From: Petrotoga sp. UBA5851
GTDB lineage: Bacteria; Thermotogota; Thermotogae; Petrotogales; Petrotogaceae
Direction: 5' to 3'
NCBI GenBank assembly: GCA_002431635.1
Contig: DJGH01000007.1
Span: forward strand, 16,835 to 26,525
Length of the DNA: 9,691 bases
Positions 1-7,376 of the stretch are shown piece by piece. The notes beneath the pieces were generated by a model. The model was given only the letters and a program-made list of their open reading frames with translations. It was not told the DNA's origin and ran no database searches. The translations under genes and the position numbers were made by a program. Numbering within the stretch: position 1 is the stretch's first letter; every line of letters starts with the position of its first letter.

Positions 1-363
1 CAGCTTTTCGGAGCATTCGGAGTAAGAGGTACACCAACTTTTGCATTTTTTTCCAAGACAGAATACTTCGGTACAGTTTCAGGTTTTATGGACGCAACTA
101 ACTTTATGAATATTTTAAAGTACCTGCAGTACTATGAAAAAAATAAAGAAGTAACTATGGCAGACTTTATAAAATCCAAGACAGAAGTGCCACTTACTAA
201 AAAAATACTGTCTTTGACGCAGCAGGATATTGATCTGCTTTTAAAAATTGATCCTAATGTAAAAATATACGCACCCGGTTTGGACAAGTATACCAATGTG
301 GTTGCAGAAAGTTCCGAGCAGGCCGAAAAATTAGAAAACTATCTTATTTTTATAAAGAAATAA
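1..363 (+). CDS. Thioredoxin-fold protein, C-terminal part (5' end outside the window)
   Basis: Frame 1 is open from base 1 to the TAA at 361-363, giving 120 residues. The first visible residues include GVRGTPTFAFF, the beta-strand and cis-proline motif (G-T-P-T, proline at visible residue 12) of the thioredoxin fold. It is followed by the usual turn (GTVSGF) and a helix. In thioredoxins this proline lies beside the CxxC active site, which would be upstream of the window, so redox activity cannot be judged. After the helix there is an extension of about 75 residues (from about YYEKNKEV to the end), longer than in simple thioredoxins and not recognised. SoxW- or DsbC-like periplasmic thioredoxin-related proteins are the nearest guess. 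The signal peptide, if any, is not visible. The internal ATG at 88 is not the real start, because the conserved motif lies before it. A hairpin follows the stop. Confidence 0.75.
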   Translation, partial: QLFGAFGVRGTPTFAFFSKTEYFGTVSGFMDATNFMNILKYLQYYEKNKEVTMADFIKSKTEVPLTKKILSLTQQDIDLLLKIDPNVKIYAPGLDKYTNVVAESSEQAEKLENYLIFIKK

Positions 364-403
364 AAATTGATTTGAACTTTTTTGATAATCTCAAGTCTAA
401 TAT

Positions 404-433
404 ATAAGGAAAGCGTGAAAGCGCTTTTCTTAT
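404..433 (+). terminator. Hairpin after the thioredoxin-like gene, probable terminator
   Basis: Bases 404-415 pair with 422-433 over 12 base pairs, including one G-T wobble, around the loop TGAAAG. The right arm is T-rich (CGCTTTTCTTA). It lies 40 bases after the stop at 363 and 51 bases before the Clp start, so it probably separates the two genes. A clean T-run after the stem is missing, so termination may be partial. I see no CIRCE inverted repeat and no convincing promoter in the 364-483 gap. Confidence 0.5.
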
Positions 434-472
434 TACAAAATACTTATCAGTCAAACATTACAATTGATTAAC

Positions 473-480
473 GAGGTGAT
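473..480 (+). promoter_or_regulatory. Ribosome binding site of the Clp gene
   Basis: GAGGTGAT is a perfect complement to the 16S rRNA 3' end. It sits just before the ATG at 484 (seven bases from GAGG to ATG). It fixes this start and suggests efficient translation. Confidence 0.8.
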
Positions 481-483
481 ACT

Positions 484-2904
484 ATGAGACTGAATCCAAA
501 TGATTTCACAGAAAAAGCCCTGCAGGCGATTCAAACTGCACAGGAAAAAACAGCTTCCGCACATTCAGGAACTATAAACCCAGAGCATCTTCTTTACGGC
601 ATACTTCAGACCGATGATGAAAGTGTGGAAAAGCTTTTTGAAAATAACGATCTGACCACTCTGAACCGAAAGGCAGAAGAGCTTATCTATTCAGCAACAG
701 GGTCAAACTACTACTCATCTCAGAACCAGCTTTATATCTCTCCTGCTCTCAACAGGGTTTTTGAGATATCACGGTCAGAGTCGGGAAAACTTAAGAAAAA
801 AAAGATAAACCTTCTTTTTCTTCTTTTGGGAATCTTGCTTGAAGGAACATCACAAGCATCAAAGCTTCTTTCTTCCTACACAGATCAAAACAGCATATAC
901 TCCCTGATCAGTCAAACTGATGACTCTGATGATTCTGCCGACGAAGACGATCCAATAAAAAAATACACCACAGATCTTACCAGACAGGCCAAAGAAAAAA
1001 AGCTCATGCCTGTAATCGGGAGAAATGAGGAAATAGAAAGGCTTATAGAAATACTTTGCCGTAAAACCAAAAATAACCCGGTTCTCATCGGCGACCCTGG
1101 AGTAGGAAAAACTGCAATTGTTGAAGGACTTGCCCAGCGCATCGTATCGGGAAAAGTACCAGCCGCACTTAAAAACAAACAGCTCCTGCAGATAGATCTT
1201 TCAAGCATAATTGCAGGTTCTAAGTATAGAGGAGAGTTTGAAGAACGGCTTAAAAAACTTACAGACAAAGTCAAAAAATCAAAGGATACCATGATCCTTT
1301 TTATTGACGAACTGCACAACATAATAGGTGCCGGAAGCACTGAAGGCGGTTCCATGGATGCTGCAAATATTCTGAAACCATCACTTGCAAAAGGCGAACT
1401 AAAGGTTATAGGCGCAACTACTATTGATGAGTACAGAAAGTACATAGAAAAAGATAAAGCGCTTGCACGAAGATTTCAGGTCATACAGGTAGAGGAACCA
1501 GATTCAGAACAGTGCATAGAAATACTGAAGGGGCTTAAAGGAAACTACGAAAAACACCATAATGTTGTGATAACCGACGACGCTGTAAATGCTGCGGTAA
1601 AACTATCCCAGAGATACATAACAGACAGATTCCTGCCGGATAAGGCTATTGACCTTATAGATGAGGCATGCTCAAAAAAAAGCATAGAGTTTGAAAACAA
1701 GCCCTCAGAAGTTCTTGATCTCGAAGAAAAAATAAAAAGAACAGAAGATGAGATAAACGACCTTACTATAAAGTCTGCCTATCAGGAAGCAGCCTACAAA
1801 AAAGCTCTGCTTTTTGAACTACAGTCACAACTTGAAAAAATCAAAAAAGAAAATAATACAGCCAATTCAAATGTCGTAGGTGAAGAGGATATTGCTGGAG
1901 TTATAGAAAAATGGACAGGCATACCCGCAAAAAAAATGCTGTTAAGTGAAAGAAAAAAACTTATGAATCTGGAAGAAGAGATACATAAAAGAGTAATTTC
2001 TCAGGACGAAGCCATAAAGGCAGTTGCACAGACTATACGTAAAGCCCGTGCAGGATTGAAAGATCCTAAACGCCCTGTCGGCTCTTTCCTTTTTCTCGGC
2101 CCTACAGGAGTAGGAAAAACCGAACTGGCTAAAACCATATCAGAAGTGCTCTTTGAATCCGAAGATCACCTTATCAGGATAGATATGAGCGAGTACATGG
2201 AAAAACACAGCGTATCAAGACTGATAGGCTCGCCTCCGGGCTATGTGGGCTATGAAGAAGGAGGATACCTTACAGGCGCAGTCAGAAAAAAACCTTTTTC
2301 GGTAATACTCTTTGACGAAATAGAAAAGGCTCATCCGGATATCTTCAATATCCTGCTACAGCTTCTGGATGACGGAAGGCTCACTGACTCACAAGGTTAT
2401 GTGGTAGATTTCAGAAACACAATAATCATAATGACAAGCAATATAGGATCAGAAAACATTCTGCGCATGCTTGAACAGGGAAAAAAAGAAGAAGAAATAG
2501 AAAAACAGGTCAAAGAGGATCTCAAAAGATACTTTAAACCGGAGTTTCTTAACAGGATAGACTCTATTGTTTTCTTCAGGCCGCTTACTCTTATGAACGT
2601 TAAGTCGATAGTAGACATCATGATCAGAAACCTTGAAAAACTGCTCCAGGAAAAGAATATTAAAATAGAAATGAGTGAGGATGCCAAACTCGAAGTAGCC
2701 AAAAACGGATTTGACCCATTATACGGTGCAAGACCACTTAGAAGGGCAATAGAAAAGGAAATAGAAATCCCGCTCTCCGAAAAAATAATCTCCGGAGACA
2801 TAAATCCCGGGGATACTGTAAAAGTTGATATATCAGCAGACGGAACATTGTTCATACGAAACGGCAGTTCACAGATAGTAAAATCCGACAGCCCGCAGAT
2901 GTAA
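484..2904 (+). CDS. Hsp100/Clp AAA+ unfoldase, ClpC/ClpB-like
   Basis: A complete 806-residue cytosolic protein-unfolding ATPase with two AAA+ modules that would thread substrates through a hexameric pore. In order: a Clp N-domain (about 1-140) and an acidic linker (146-156). ATPase 1 has Walker A GDPGVGKT 203-210, the pore loop around KYRG 247-250, Walker B ILFIDE 271-276 and arginines 329-330. A short middle region spans about 405-460. ATPase 2 has Walker A GPTGVGKT 539-546, pore loop GYVGY 586-590, Walker B VILFDE 607-612 and sensor-2 GARPLRRAI 748-756. Both ATPase sites look intact. The middle region is ClpC-sized, roughly half that of ClpB. Between TSNIG (651-655) and the FKPEFLNRID segment (684-693), however, there is no IGF/VGF-type ClpP-docking loop, which is ClpB-like. 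It may therefore be a disaggregase or regulator and not a protease partner. The family call is firm; the ClpB or ClpC name is not. Confidence 0.93.
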   Translation: MRLNPNDFTEKALQAIQTAQEKTASAHSGTINPEHLLYGILQTDDESVEKLFENNDLTTLNRKAEELIYSATGSNYYSSQNQLYISPALNRVFEISRSESGKLKKKKINLLFLLLGILLEGTSQASKLLSSYTDQNSIYSLISQTDDSDDSADEDDPIKKYTTDLTRQAKEKKLMPVIGRNEEIERLIEILCRKTKNNPVLIGDPGVGKTAIVEGLAQRIVSGKVPAALKNKQLLQIDLSSIIAGSKYRGEFEERLKKLTDKVKKSKDTMILFIDELHNIIGAGSTEGGSMDAANILKPSLAKGELKVIGATTIDEYRKYIEKDKALARRFQVIQVEEPDSEQCIEILKGLKGNYEKHHNVVITDDAVNAAVKLSQRYITDRFLPDKAIDLIDEACSKKSIEFENKPSEVLDLEEKIKRTEDEINDLTIKSAYQEAAYKKALLFELQSQLEKIKKENNTANSNVVGEEDIAGVIEKWTGIPAKKMLLSERKKLMNLEEEIHKRVISQDEAIKAVAQTIRKARAGLKDPKRPVGSFLFLGPTGVGKTELAKTISEVLFESEDHLIRIDMSEYMEKHSVSRLIGSPPGYVGYEEGGYLTGAVRKKPFSVILFDEIEKAHPDIFNILLQLLDDGRLTDSQGYVVDFRNTIIIMTSNIGSENILRMLEQGKKEEEIEKQVKEDLKRYFKPEFLNRIDSIVFFRPLTLMNVKSIVDIMIRNLEKLLQEKNIKIEMSEDAKLEVAKNGFDPLYGARPLRRAIEKEIEIPLSEKIISGDINPGDTVKVDISADGTLFIRNGSSQIVKSDSPQM

Positions 2905-2910
2905 TCACAT

Positions 2911-2957
2911 CGGCCGCATTCAAGCGTAAAAACCTGAAGCGGCCGTTGTTTTATTTT
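2911..2957 (+). terminator. Rho-independent terminator of the Clp gene
   Basis: CGGCCGC (2911-2917) pairs perfectly with GCGGCCG (2939-2945). After one bulged A, TTCA (2919-2922) pairs with TGAA (2935-2938). The tail is TTGTTTTATTTT. It starts six bases after the Clp stop. The T-run is only on the + strand side. It overlaps the last codons of the convergent serine hydrolase gene, so the hydrolase has no separate terminator here that I can see. Confidence 0.85.
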
Positions 2958-4036
2958 GAACTTACTAACTCCTGCAATAATTTAACTCCATATACAGTCG
3001 CAGGTATACGTACCTTTGGCGATAAGTTTGATAAAATAACAATACCGGTTTTACTCTGGGGATGAAAGGCGAGATATGACTGGAAACCACCGGTTCCGCC
3101 ATTATGCCAGACAAAACCGTTATAAGTATCCAATATCCATGCCATGCCGATTTCATCTGTATGAATACCCATTTTCTGATGCTGAGCGTTAACTGTATCA
3201 ATTTTCTCCAATACTTTATGGCACTGAGAAAACTCGCCTACTTCATTAATCTGCATCTTCAGGTAGCTCAACATATCCTCTATGTTGGAAATTACTCCAC
3301 CCGCAGGAATATAAGCATCTCCAACCTGCCAGTTCCAATAACTTTTCAAATCACCTTTACCTTCAGATACCTGTGTTCCGGCAAGCCCTAAATCTTTATT
3401 AAGATAATTGTTAAGAAGATCTGTGTACTCCTTTGAATAAACACTTTCAAGCACAAGACCAAGTACAGTGTAACCAAAGTTGGAGTATTCAAATCTTTCT
3501 TTTTTACCGCTAACTTTTTTGGAAGAAAGCTTGTATAAAACCATACTGTCCTTAATACCAAAGAAAGAGTTCCTGCCCATAAAAAAATTACCCATCATAG
3601 GAAGTTCATAATAATAGCTTTTATACCCCGATGTATGAGTTAATAGCTGATGGATTGTAGGATAGATCTTATCCTTAGGCAAATCAAGATATTCATCAAT
3701 CCTTGCCTTCAGAGAAATTCTCCCTTCATTAATAGCTCTTGCTATCAAAGCCGCAGTCATTGTTTTGGTAAGAGAACCAATTTCATATACATGCGGCTCC
3801 TTTTCAAGTTTTTGACCGTCCTTCCCATAGACTTCATACGAGCTTTCGCCGTTCTTATAGATTCCGATTGTAACGACAGCGTTCTTATTATCTTTAAGAG
3901 TATAAGCAAAAGATTCTTCAAATGTCATACCGCGAAGTTTATTCATCTGAATACTTATATAGACAACAAAACCAATTAACCCTACAATAACGATTAAAAT
4001 AATACCCGACAAAACTTTCAGAACCTTCTTTTTCAT
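2951..4036 (-). CDS. Membrane-anchored serine hydrolase, beta-lactamase/PBP fold
   Basis: A 361-residue protein of the class C beta-lactamase / D-alanyl-D-alanine carboxypeptidase / esterase superfamily (beta-lactamase family, PF00144). An N-terminal lysine-rich stretch and one hydrophobic segment (about residues 8-29) look like a signal anchor, placing the enzyme outside the membrane. Catalytic motifs are S88-L-T-K91 (SxxK, nucleophile and general base), Y184-S-N (YxN), and HNGGTGG at 311-317 in place of the KTG box. The LLTHTSG motif (131-137) is typical of the family. These motifs alone cannot tell peptidase, esterase or beta-lactamase apart; a cell-wall or small-ester substrate is likelier than true resistance. 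The start at ATG 4036 is chosen because GAGGGG lies six bases upstream; an in-frame TTG at 4054 lacks this. It is convergent with the Clp gene and lies 238 bases downstream of hsdR on the same strand. Confidence 0.88.
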   Translation of the reverse strand: MKKKVLKVLSGIILIVIVGLIGFVVYISIQMNKLRGMTFEESFAYTLKDNKNAVVTIGIYKNGESSYEVYGKDGQKLEKEPHVYEIGSLTKTMTAALIARAINEGRISLKARIDEYLDLPKDKIYPTIHQLLTHTSGYKSYYYELPMMGNFFMGRNSFFGIKDSMVLYKLSSKKVSGKKERFEYSNFGYTVLGLVLESVYSKEYTDLLNNYLNKDLGLAGTQVSEGKGDLKSYWNWQVGDAYIPAGGVISNIEDMLSYLKMQINEVGEFSQCHKVLEKIDTVNAQHQKMGIHTDEIGMAWILDTYNGFVWHNGGTGGFQSYLAFHPQSKTGIVILSNLSPKVRIPATVYGVKLLQELVSSK

Positions 4037-4131
4037 AAACATCCCCTCAAACAATGAATTACAAATTCAATGCCATAGATATAAAGCACATCCACCGCCG
4101 CCTTTGCTGCTATGTTCTGGGCAGCACCTCC
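4033..4131 (-). other. Short open frame upstream of and overlapping the hydrolase start (possible small gene or gene remnant)
   Basis: On the minus strand an open frame of 32 codons runs from just after a TAA at 4132-4134 to a TGA at 4033-4035. That TGA overlaps the hydrolase ATG as ATGA. Translation includes IAAKAAVDVLYIYGIEF and a cysteine-containing end. There is no ATG; possible starts are GTG at 4095 or GTG at 4089. A perfect AAGGAGG lies at 4127-4133, too far from these for normal use. The GC content is higher than the surroundings. From memory the string resembles short hypothetical proteins seen in many copies in Lachnospiraceae genomes, but I cannot verify this. It could equally be a decayed gene end or chance. 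Confidence 0.25.
4043..4048 (-). promoter_or_regulatory. Ribosome binding site of the serine hydrolase gene
   Basis: GAGGGG lies six bases upstream of the ATG at 4036. A second ATG at 4042 directly abuts it and is too close to be used, so this site decides the start. Confidence 0.65.
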
Positions 4132-4142
4132 TTAAAAGGAGG
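4127..4142 (-). promoter_or_regulatory. Perfect hairpin sequestering a Shine-Dalgarno sequence
   Basis: CCTCCTT and AAGGAGG form a 7-base-pair perfect palindrome with a 2-base centre. On the minus strand the 3' arm is a full ribosome-binding sequence, which would be masked when the hairpin forms. It precedes the short open frame at 4033-4131 by a longer than usual distance. Because a Shine-Dalgarno sequence and its complement naturally pair, its regulatory use is only a suggestion. Confidence 0.3.
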
Positions 4143-4170
4143 AATAAAATCATTACATAAAGTTTGTTAA

Positions 4171-4207
4171 GTTATATTCCCGGATATAATTCTCTCCTTT
4201 AAGAGAG
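4171..4207 (-). terminator. Two adjacent hairpins downstream of hsdR, possible weak terminator
   Basis: TTATAT (4172-4177) pairs with ATATAA (4184-4189), and CTCTC (4192-4196) pairs with GAGAG (4203-4207). On the minus strand they come 67 to 103 bases after the hsdR stop. Neither is followed by a T-run, so they may act in RNA processing or do nothing. Confidence 0.2.
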
Positions 4208-4274
4208 TACAACACAGCTAGGAAAGATGTGTATTTGAACTTTTTATACTTATGGTTTTAATTTTTTAAATATT

Positions 4275-7200
4275 TCACACCAAACCAGAATACTTTTCAA
4301 AAAACTTTATAAGCTTTTCAATAATAGCCTGTTTCTTAGCATTCCTTGCACAACCAAACCGTGAAACAGGAGGCATGATATTATCTATGGACGTACCAGT
4401 TGTCTTCAAAACACCGTCACGAAGGGCATTGTCAATAAACCGTCGAGCCTCTTGCGGTTTTAAACTTTCCTCTTCTATTATCTTCAAAATATCCTCTTCA
4501 ATGCTCTTATCCAAAAACTTACGCCAGTCCTCGCCCACTTCTGTTGATACATTGACCTGTTCAATAAAGTTCTCAATAAGCTCCTTCTTACTCCGAAGCT
4601 CTATACTCGAACCGATAGCCTTACTTATATCAGTAAGAATACTTTTATTATTACAGCTTGATTCCTTGTACTTTTCCACAAGCATAAGAATATAATCAAT
4701 ATTTACCTCTATCTGTTTAATCAATTCTATCTCAAAGACTATATCGTCATTAATTACTTCCTTATCGGCATTGACACCTCTTCTATACTTCTGATAAAGA
4801 TCAAGATAAATACTTTGATAATCCTGAAACTCCCTTTCAGATAAAATTTCATTCCCTGAAAAATCATCGAATGAAGTAAGAATATTTTTAAGCTTCAGAA
4901 TTACCCCATACAAACGGATAAAATTTGTTTCCTCATCTTCCCCTAAAATACTATTTCCAAGAGCATACCTTGAAACAAGAGCCTCTATGAGCTCTTTATA
5001 ACCCGGTCTATACTCCCCTTTTTCATCATATCCATTGTAATACTCATCGTACGTTTTCAAAAGCACAATACCGCTGGCATCTTTATTTCCAAAAAGTGCG
5101 ATGGCCTCATCTGTTTTTTCCTTTAAATCCCTAAAACAGACGATATTTCCATACGTCTTGACACTGTTCAAGATACGGTTGGTTCTCGAAAAAGCCTGGA
5201 TCAATCCATGCTGCTTCAGATTTTTATCCACCCATAAAGTATTAAGAACAGTTGCATCAAAACCTGTAAGAAACATATTAACAACAACCAGCAGATCAAT
5301 CTCGCGATTCTTTACCCTAAGCGAAATATCCTTATAGTAGTTCTGAAACCTATCTGCAGAAGTATCGTAACTCGTTCCAAACTTTGAATTATAATCCATA
5401 ATAGCCGATTCAAGAAAATCTCTGGAGCTTTTGTCAAGAACATCAGTGTTAAGATCCTCTTCAGGCAATAACCCGCTGGACTCTTCCTCGTTTGTACTGA
5501 AACAAAAAATAGTAGCAACGATAAGATTACTTTTCTTTTCAGCAATCTGCTTTTTAAACTCATTATAATACTTTATCGCCATTGGAATAGATGAAGCAGC
5601 AAATATAGAGTTAAACCCGTTAACCTGCCTTGCTTCACGCTTTTCCACAACTTTTGCAGGACTTTTCTTATCAACCTCATCCCACTTTGCCGTTATAGAA
5701 TAACTGCTGCTGCGCTTAGTTTTCTGATCAAAATGCTCAAGAACATAAGAAACAATCTCACTGACCCTGTGCGGATCTTCCAAAGCCTTTTCACGATCTA
5801 TATTATAAACTTTCTTATCTATAATATCATCCGGCATTTTTACCGTATTGACAAAGTCTATCCTAAAAGGCAACACATTAGAGTCGTTTATAGCATCCAC
5901 GATAGTGTAGGTATGAAGCTTTTCACCAAAAGCCTGTTCTGTAGTGCGAAACTCAGGCTTACTGCCCAAACTTGCATTCGCAGCAAAAATAGGCGTTCCC
6001 GTGAACCCAAAGATATGATAATTCTTAAAATTTTTAGTGATTGCTTTGTGCATATCACCGAACTGCGAACGATGACACTCATCAAATATAATAACTACAT
6101 GCTTTTTAAAAACATCATGCTGCCTGTTTTTACGAATAAATAAATCCAATTTCTGAATTGTAGTTACAATGATTTTGTACTCATGAGGATTACCTTTCTC
6201 ATCCCTGTTTTCCAACTGCCTCTGAAGAATCATAGTCGAAGTATTTCCGTTGGCAGCACCCTTTTCAAAACGGTCATACTCCTTCATAGTCTGATAATCA
6301 AGATCCTTACGGTCAACCACAAACAAAACCTTGTCTATATAAGGCAATGCACAAACCAACTGAGCGGTCTTAAAACTGGTCAATGTCTTTCCCGAACCTG
6401 TAGTATGCCAGATATACCCTCCTGCATCCACCGTACCTGTCTGCTTATAGTTAGAAGATACCACTATACGCGACAGAATACGTTCAGCGGCAGCAATCTG
6501 ATAAGGCCGCATAACAAGCAGCAGCTCCTCGGAGGTAAATACACAGTACTTAGTCAGAATATTCAAAAGAGTATGCTTGGCAAAAAAAGTTTTAGTAAAA
6601 TCAACAAGATCCGTAATAACTCTGTTGCCTGCATCAGCCCAAAAATTTGTAAACTCAAAACTGTTGCTCGTTTTTTTACCTTTCAGCCGTTCATTTCCAT
6701 TTTTCTCCCTGATATGAGAGCTTCTTGTGGTATTACTATAATACTTTGTGTGAGTACCGTTAGAGATTACAAAAACCTGCACATACTCAAACAATCCAGA
6801 AGCTGCCCAAAAACTGTCCCGCTGATAACGGTCGATCTGGTTAAAAGCTTCACGTATATCAACTCCCCGTCTCTTTAACTCTGCATGCACCAACGGAAGA
6901 CCGTTAACCAGAATGGTTACATCATAACGTGCTTCATGTCTGCCGCGGGTTTCTCCATACTGGTTGATAACCTGCAGCCGATTATTGTGAATACTCTTCT
7001 TGTCCAGCAGATAAATATTTTTAGTTGTCCCATCATCCCGTTTCAGTGTCTGTATATAATCATCCTGAATTTTTCTGGTCTTTTCCACAATACCATCATT
7101 CGGGTTGGCTAAAGACTCAGAAAAAAATCTATTCCATTCGCTGTCAGAAAAAGAAAAATCATTGACAAGCTCAAGCTGCCTGCGAAGATTAACTATTAAA

Positions 7201-7376
7201 GCCTCCTCATCACGAACGGAGATATACTCATACCCCTGTGTCTTAAGAAGATTTATGAACTCTTTTTCAAGCTCAGACTCACTCTGATACTTTTCAGAGC
7301 GGGCAGTATAACCGGTCTCATATTCTGCAACAACCGTTATTTCATCGGTACTTGCAACTATGTTATAACTGCTCAT
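4275..7376 (-). CDS. hsdR: Type I restriction enzyme R subunit (HsdR), nuclease and DNA translocase
   Basis: A complete 1033-residue HsdR, the subunit that pumps DNA using ATP and cuts it far from the recognition site. The N-terminal PD-(D/E)xK nuclease shows D152, then E166-L-K168, and a RecB-type QxxxY at Q180-Y184. This spacing is nearly the same as in EcoR124I. The superfamily 2 helicase motor follows: motif I HTTGSGKT 324-331, motif Ia VLFVVDRKDLD 350-360, motif II DECH 432-435, motif III FTGTP 458-462, motif V MFLTGFDA 701-708, motif VI QAFSRTNR 727-734. The remaining 300 residues are the helical C-terminal part that docks on the methyltransferase core. All key residues are present, so it should be active. 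ATG 7376 is preceded by AAGGAGG at six bases and overlaps the end of hsdS by 14 bases. Confidence 0.97.
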   Translation of the reverse strand: MSSYNIVASTDEITVVAEYETGYTARSEKYQSESELEKEFINLLKTQGYEYISVRDEEALIVNLRRQLELVNDFSFSDSEWNRFFSESLANPNDGIVEKTRKIQDDYIQTLKRDDGTTKNIYLLDKKSIHNNRLQVINQYGETRGRHEARYDVTILVNGLPLVHAELKRRGVDIREAFNQIDRYQRDSFWAASGLFEYVQVFVISNGTHTKYYSNTTRSSHIREKNGNERLKGKKTSNSFEFTNFWADAGNRVITDLVDFTKTFFAKHTLLNILTKYCVFTSEELLLVMRPYQIAAAERILSRIVVSSNYKQTGTVDAGGYIWHTTGSGKTLTSFKTAQLVCALPYIDKVLFVVDRKDLDYQTMKEYDRFEKGAANGNTSTMILQRQLENRDEKGNPHEYKIIVTTIQKLDLFIRKNRQHDVFKKHVVIIFDECHRSQFGDMHKAITKNFKNYHIFGFTGTPIFAANASLGSKPEFRTTEQAFGEKLHTYTIVDAINDSNVLPFRIDFVNTVKMPDDIIDKKVYNIDREKALEDPHRVSEIVSYVLEHFDQKTKRSSSYSITAKWDEVDKKSPAKVVEKREARQVNGFNSIFAASSIPMAIKYYNEFKKQIAEKKSNLIVATIFCFSTNEEESSGLLPEEDLNTDVLDKSSRDFLESAIMDYNSKFGTSYDTSADRFQNYYKDISLRVKNREIDLLVVVNMFLTGFDATVLNTLWVDKNLKQHGLIQAFSRTNRILNSVKTYGNIVCFRDLKEKTDEAIALFGNKDASGIVLLKTYDEYYNGYDEKGEYRPGYKELIEALVSRYALGNSILGEDEETNFIRLYGVILKLKNILTSFDDFSGNEILSEREFQDYQSIYLDLYQKYRRGVNADKEVINDDIVFEIELIKQIEVNIDYILMLVEKYKESSCNNKSILTDISKAIGSSIELRSKKELIENFIEQVNVSTEVGEDWRKFLDKSIEEDILKIIEEESLKPQEARRFIDNALRDGVLKTTGTSIDNIMPPVSRFGCARNAKKQAIIEKLIKFFEKYSGLV

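Larger units (their letters stand above)
4037..4274 (-). other. Gap between hsdR and the serine hydrolase gene
   Basis: This stretch of 238 bases has no recognised gene. In minus-strand order it holds an AT-rich run after the hsdR stop (4241-4274) and two adjacent small hairpins (4171-4207). A perfect hairpin carrying a strong Shine-Dalgarno sequence follows (4127-4142), and then a GC-rich patch (28 of 50 bases G or C at 4081-4130) with a short open frame leading into the hydrolase start. I found no convincing promoter; the candidate -35/-10 pairs match only about half of the consensus. Confidence 0.6.

Noticed and set aside
364..483. Heat-shock control element (CIRCE or sigma-32-like promoter) before the Clp gene
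   Set aside because: The TTAGCACTC/GAGTGCTAA repeat is absent. The possible TTGAAC and TAATAT boxes are 20 bases apart, too wide to trust.
912..1445. Long open frame (177 codons) antisense to the Clp gene
   Set aside because: It lies wholly within the first ATPase module. Its composition is serine/phenylalanine-rich, as expected for the reverse complement of Clp codons, and no ribosome site or family motif is seen.
2397..2855. Open frame of 152 codons antisense to the Clp C-terminal half
   Set aside because: It is a shadow of the conserved second ATPase and C-terminal domain, with no motif of its own.
4121..4133. CACCTCCTT on the + strand, identical to the 16S rRNA 3' end
   Set aside because: No other 16S sequence surrounds it. 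It is simply the complement of a strong Shine-Dalgarno sequence on the minus strand.
6183..6878. Open frame of 231 codons on the + strand opposite hsdR
   Set aside because: It overlaps the nuclease and helicase motifs of hsdR, and its translation is low-complexity and unrelated to any family.
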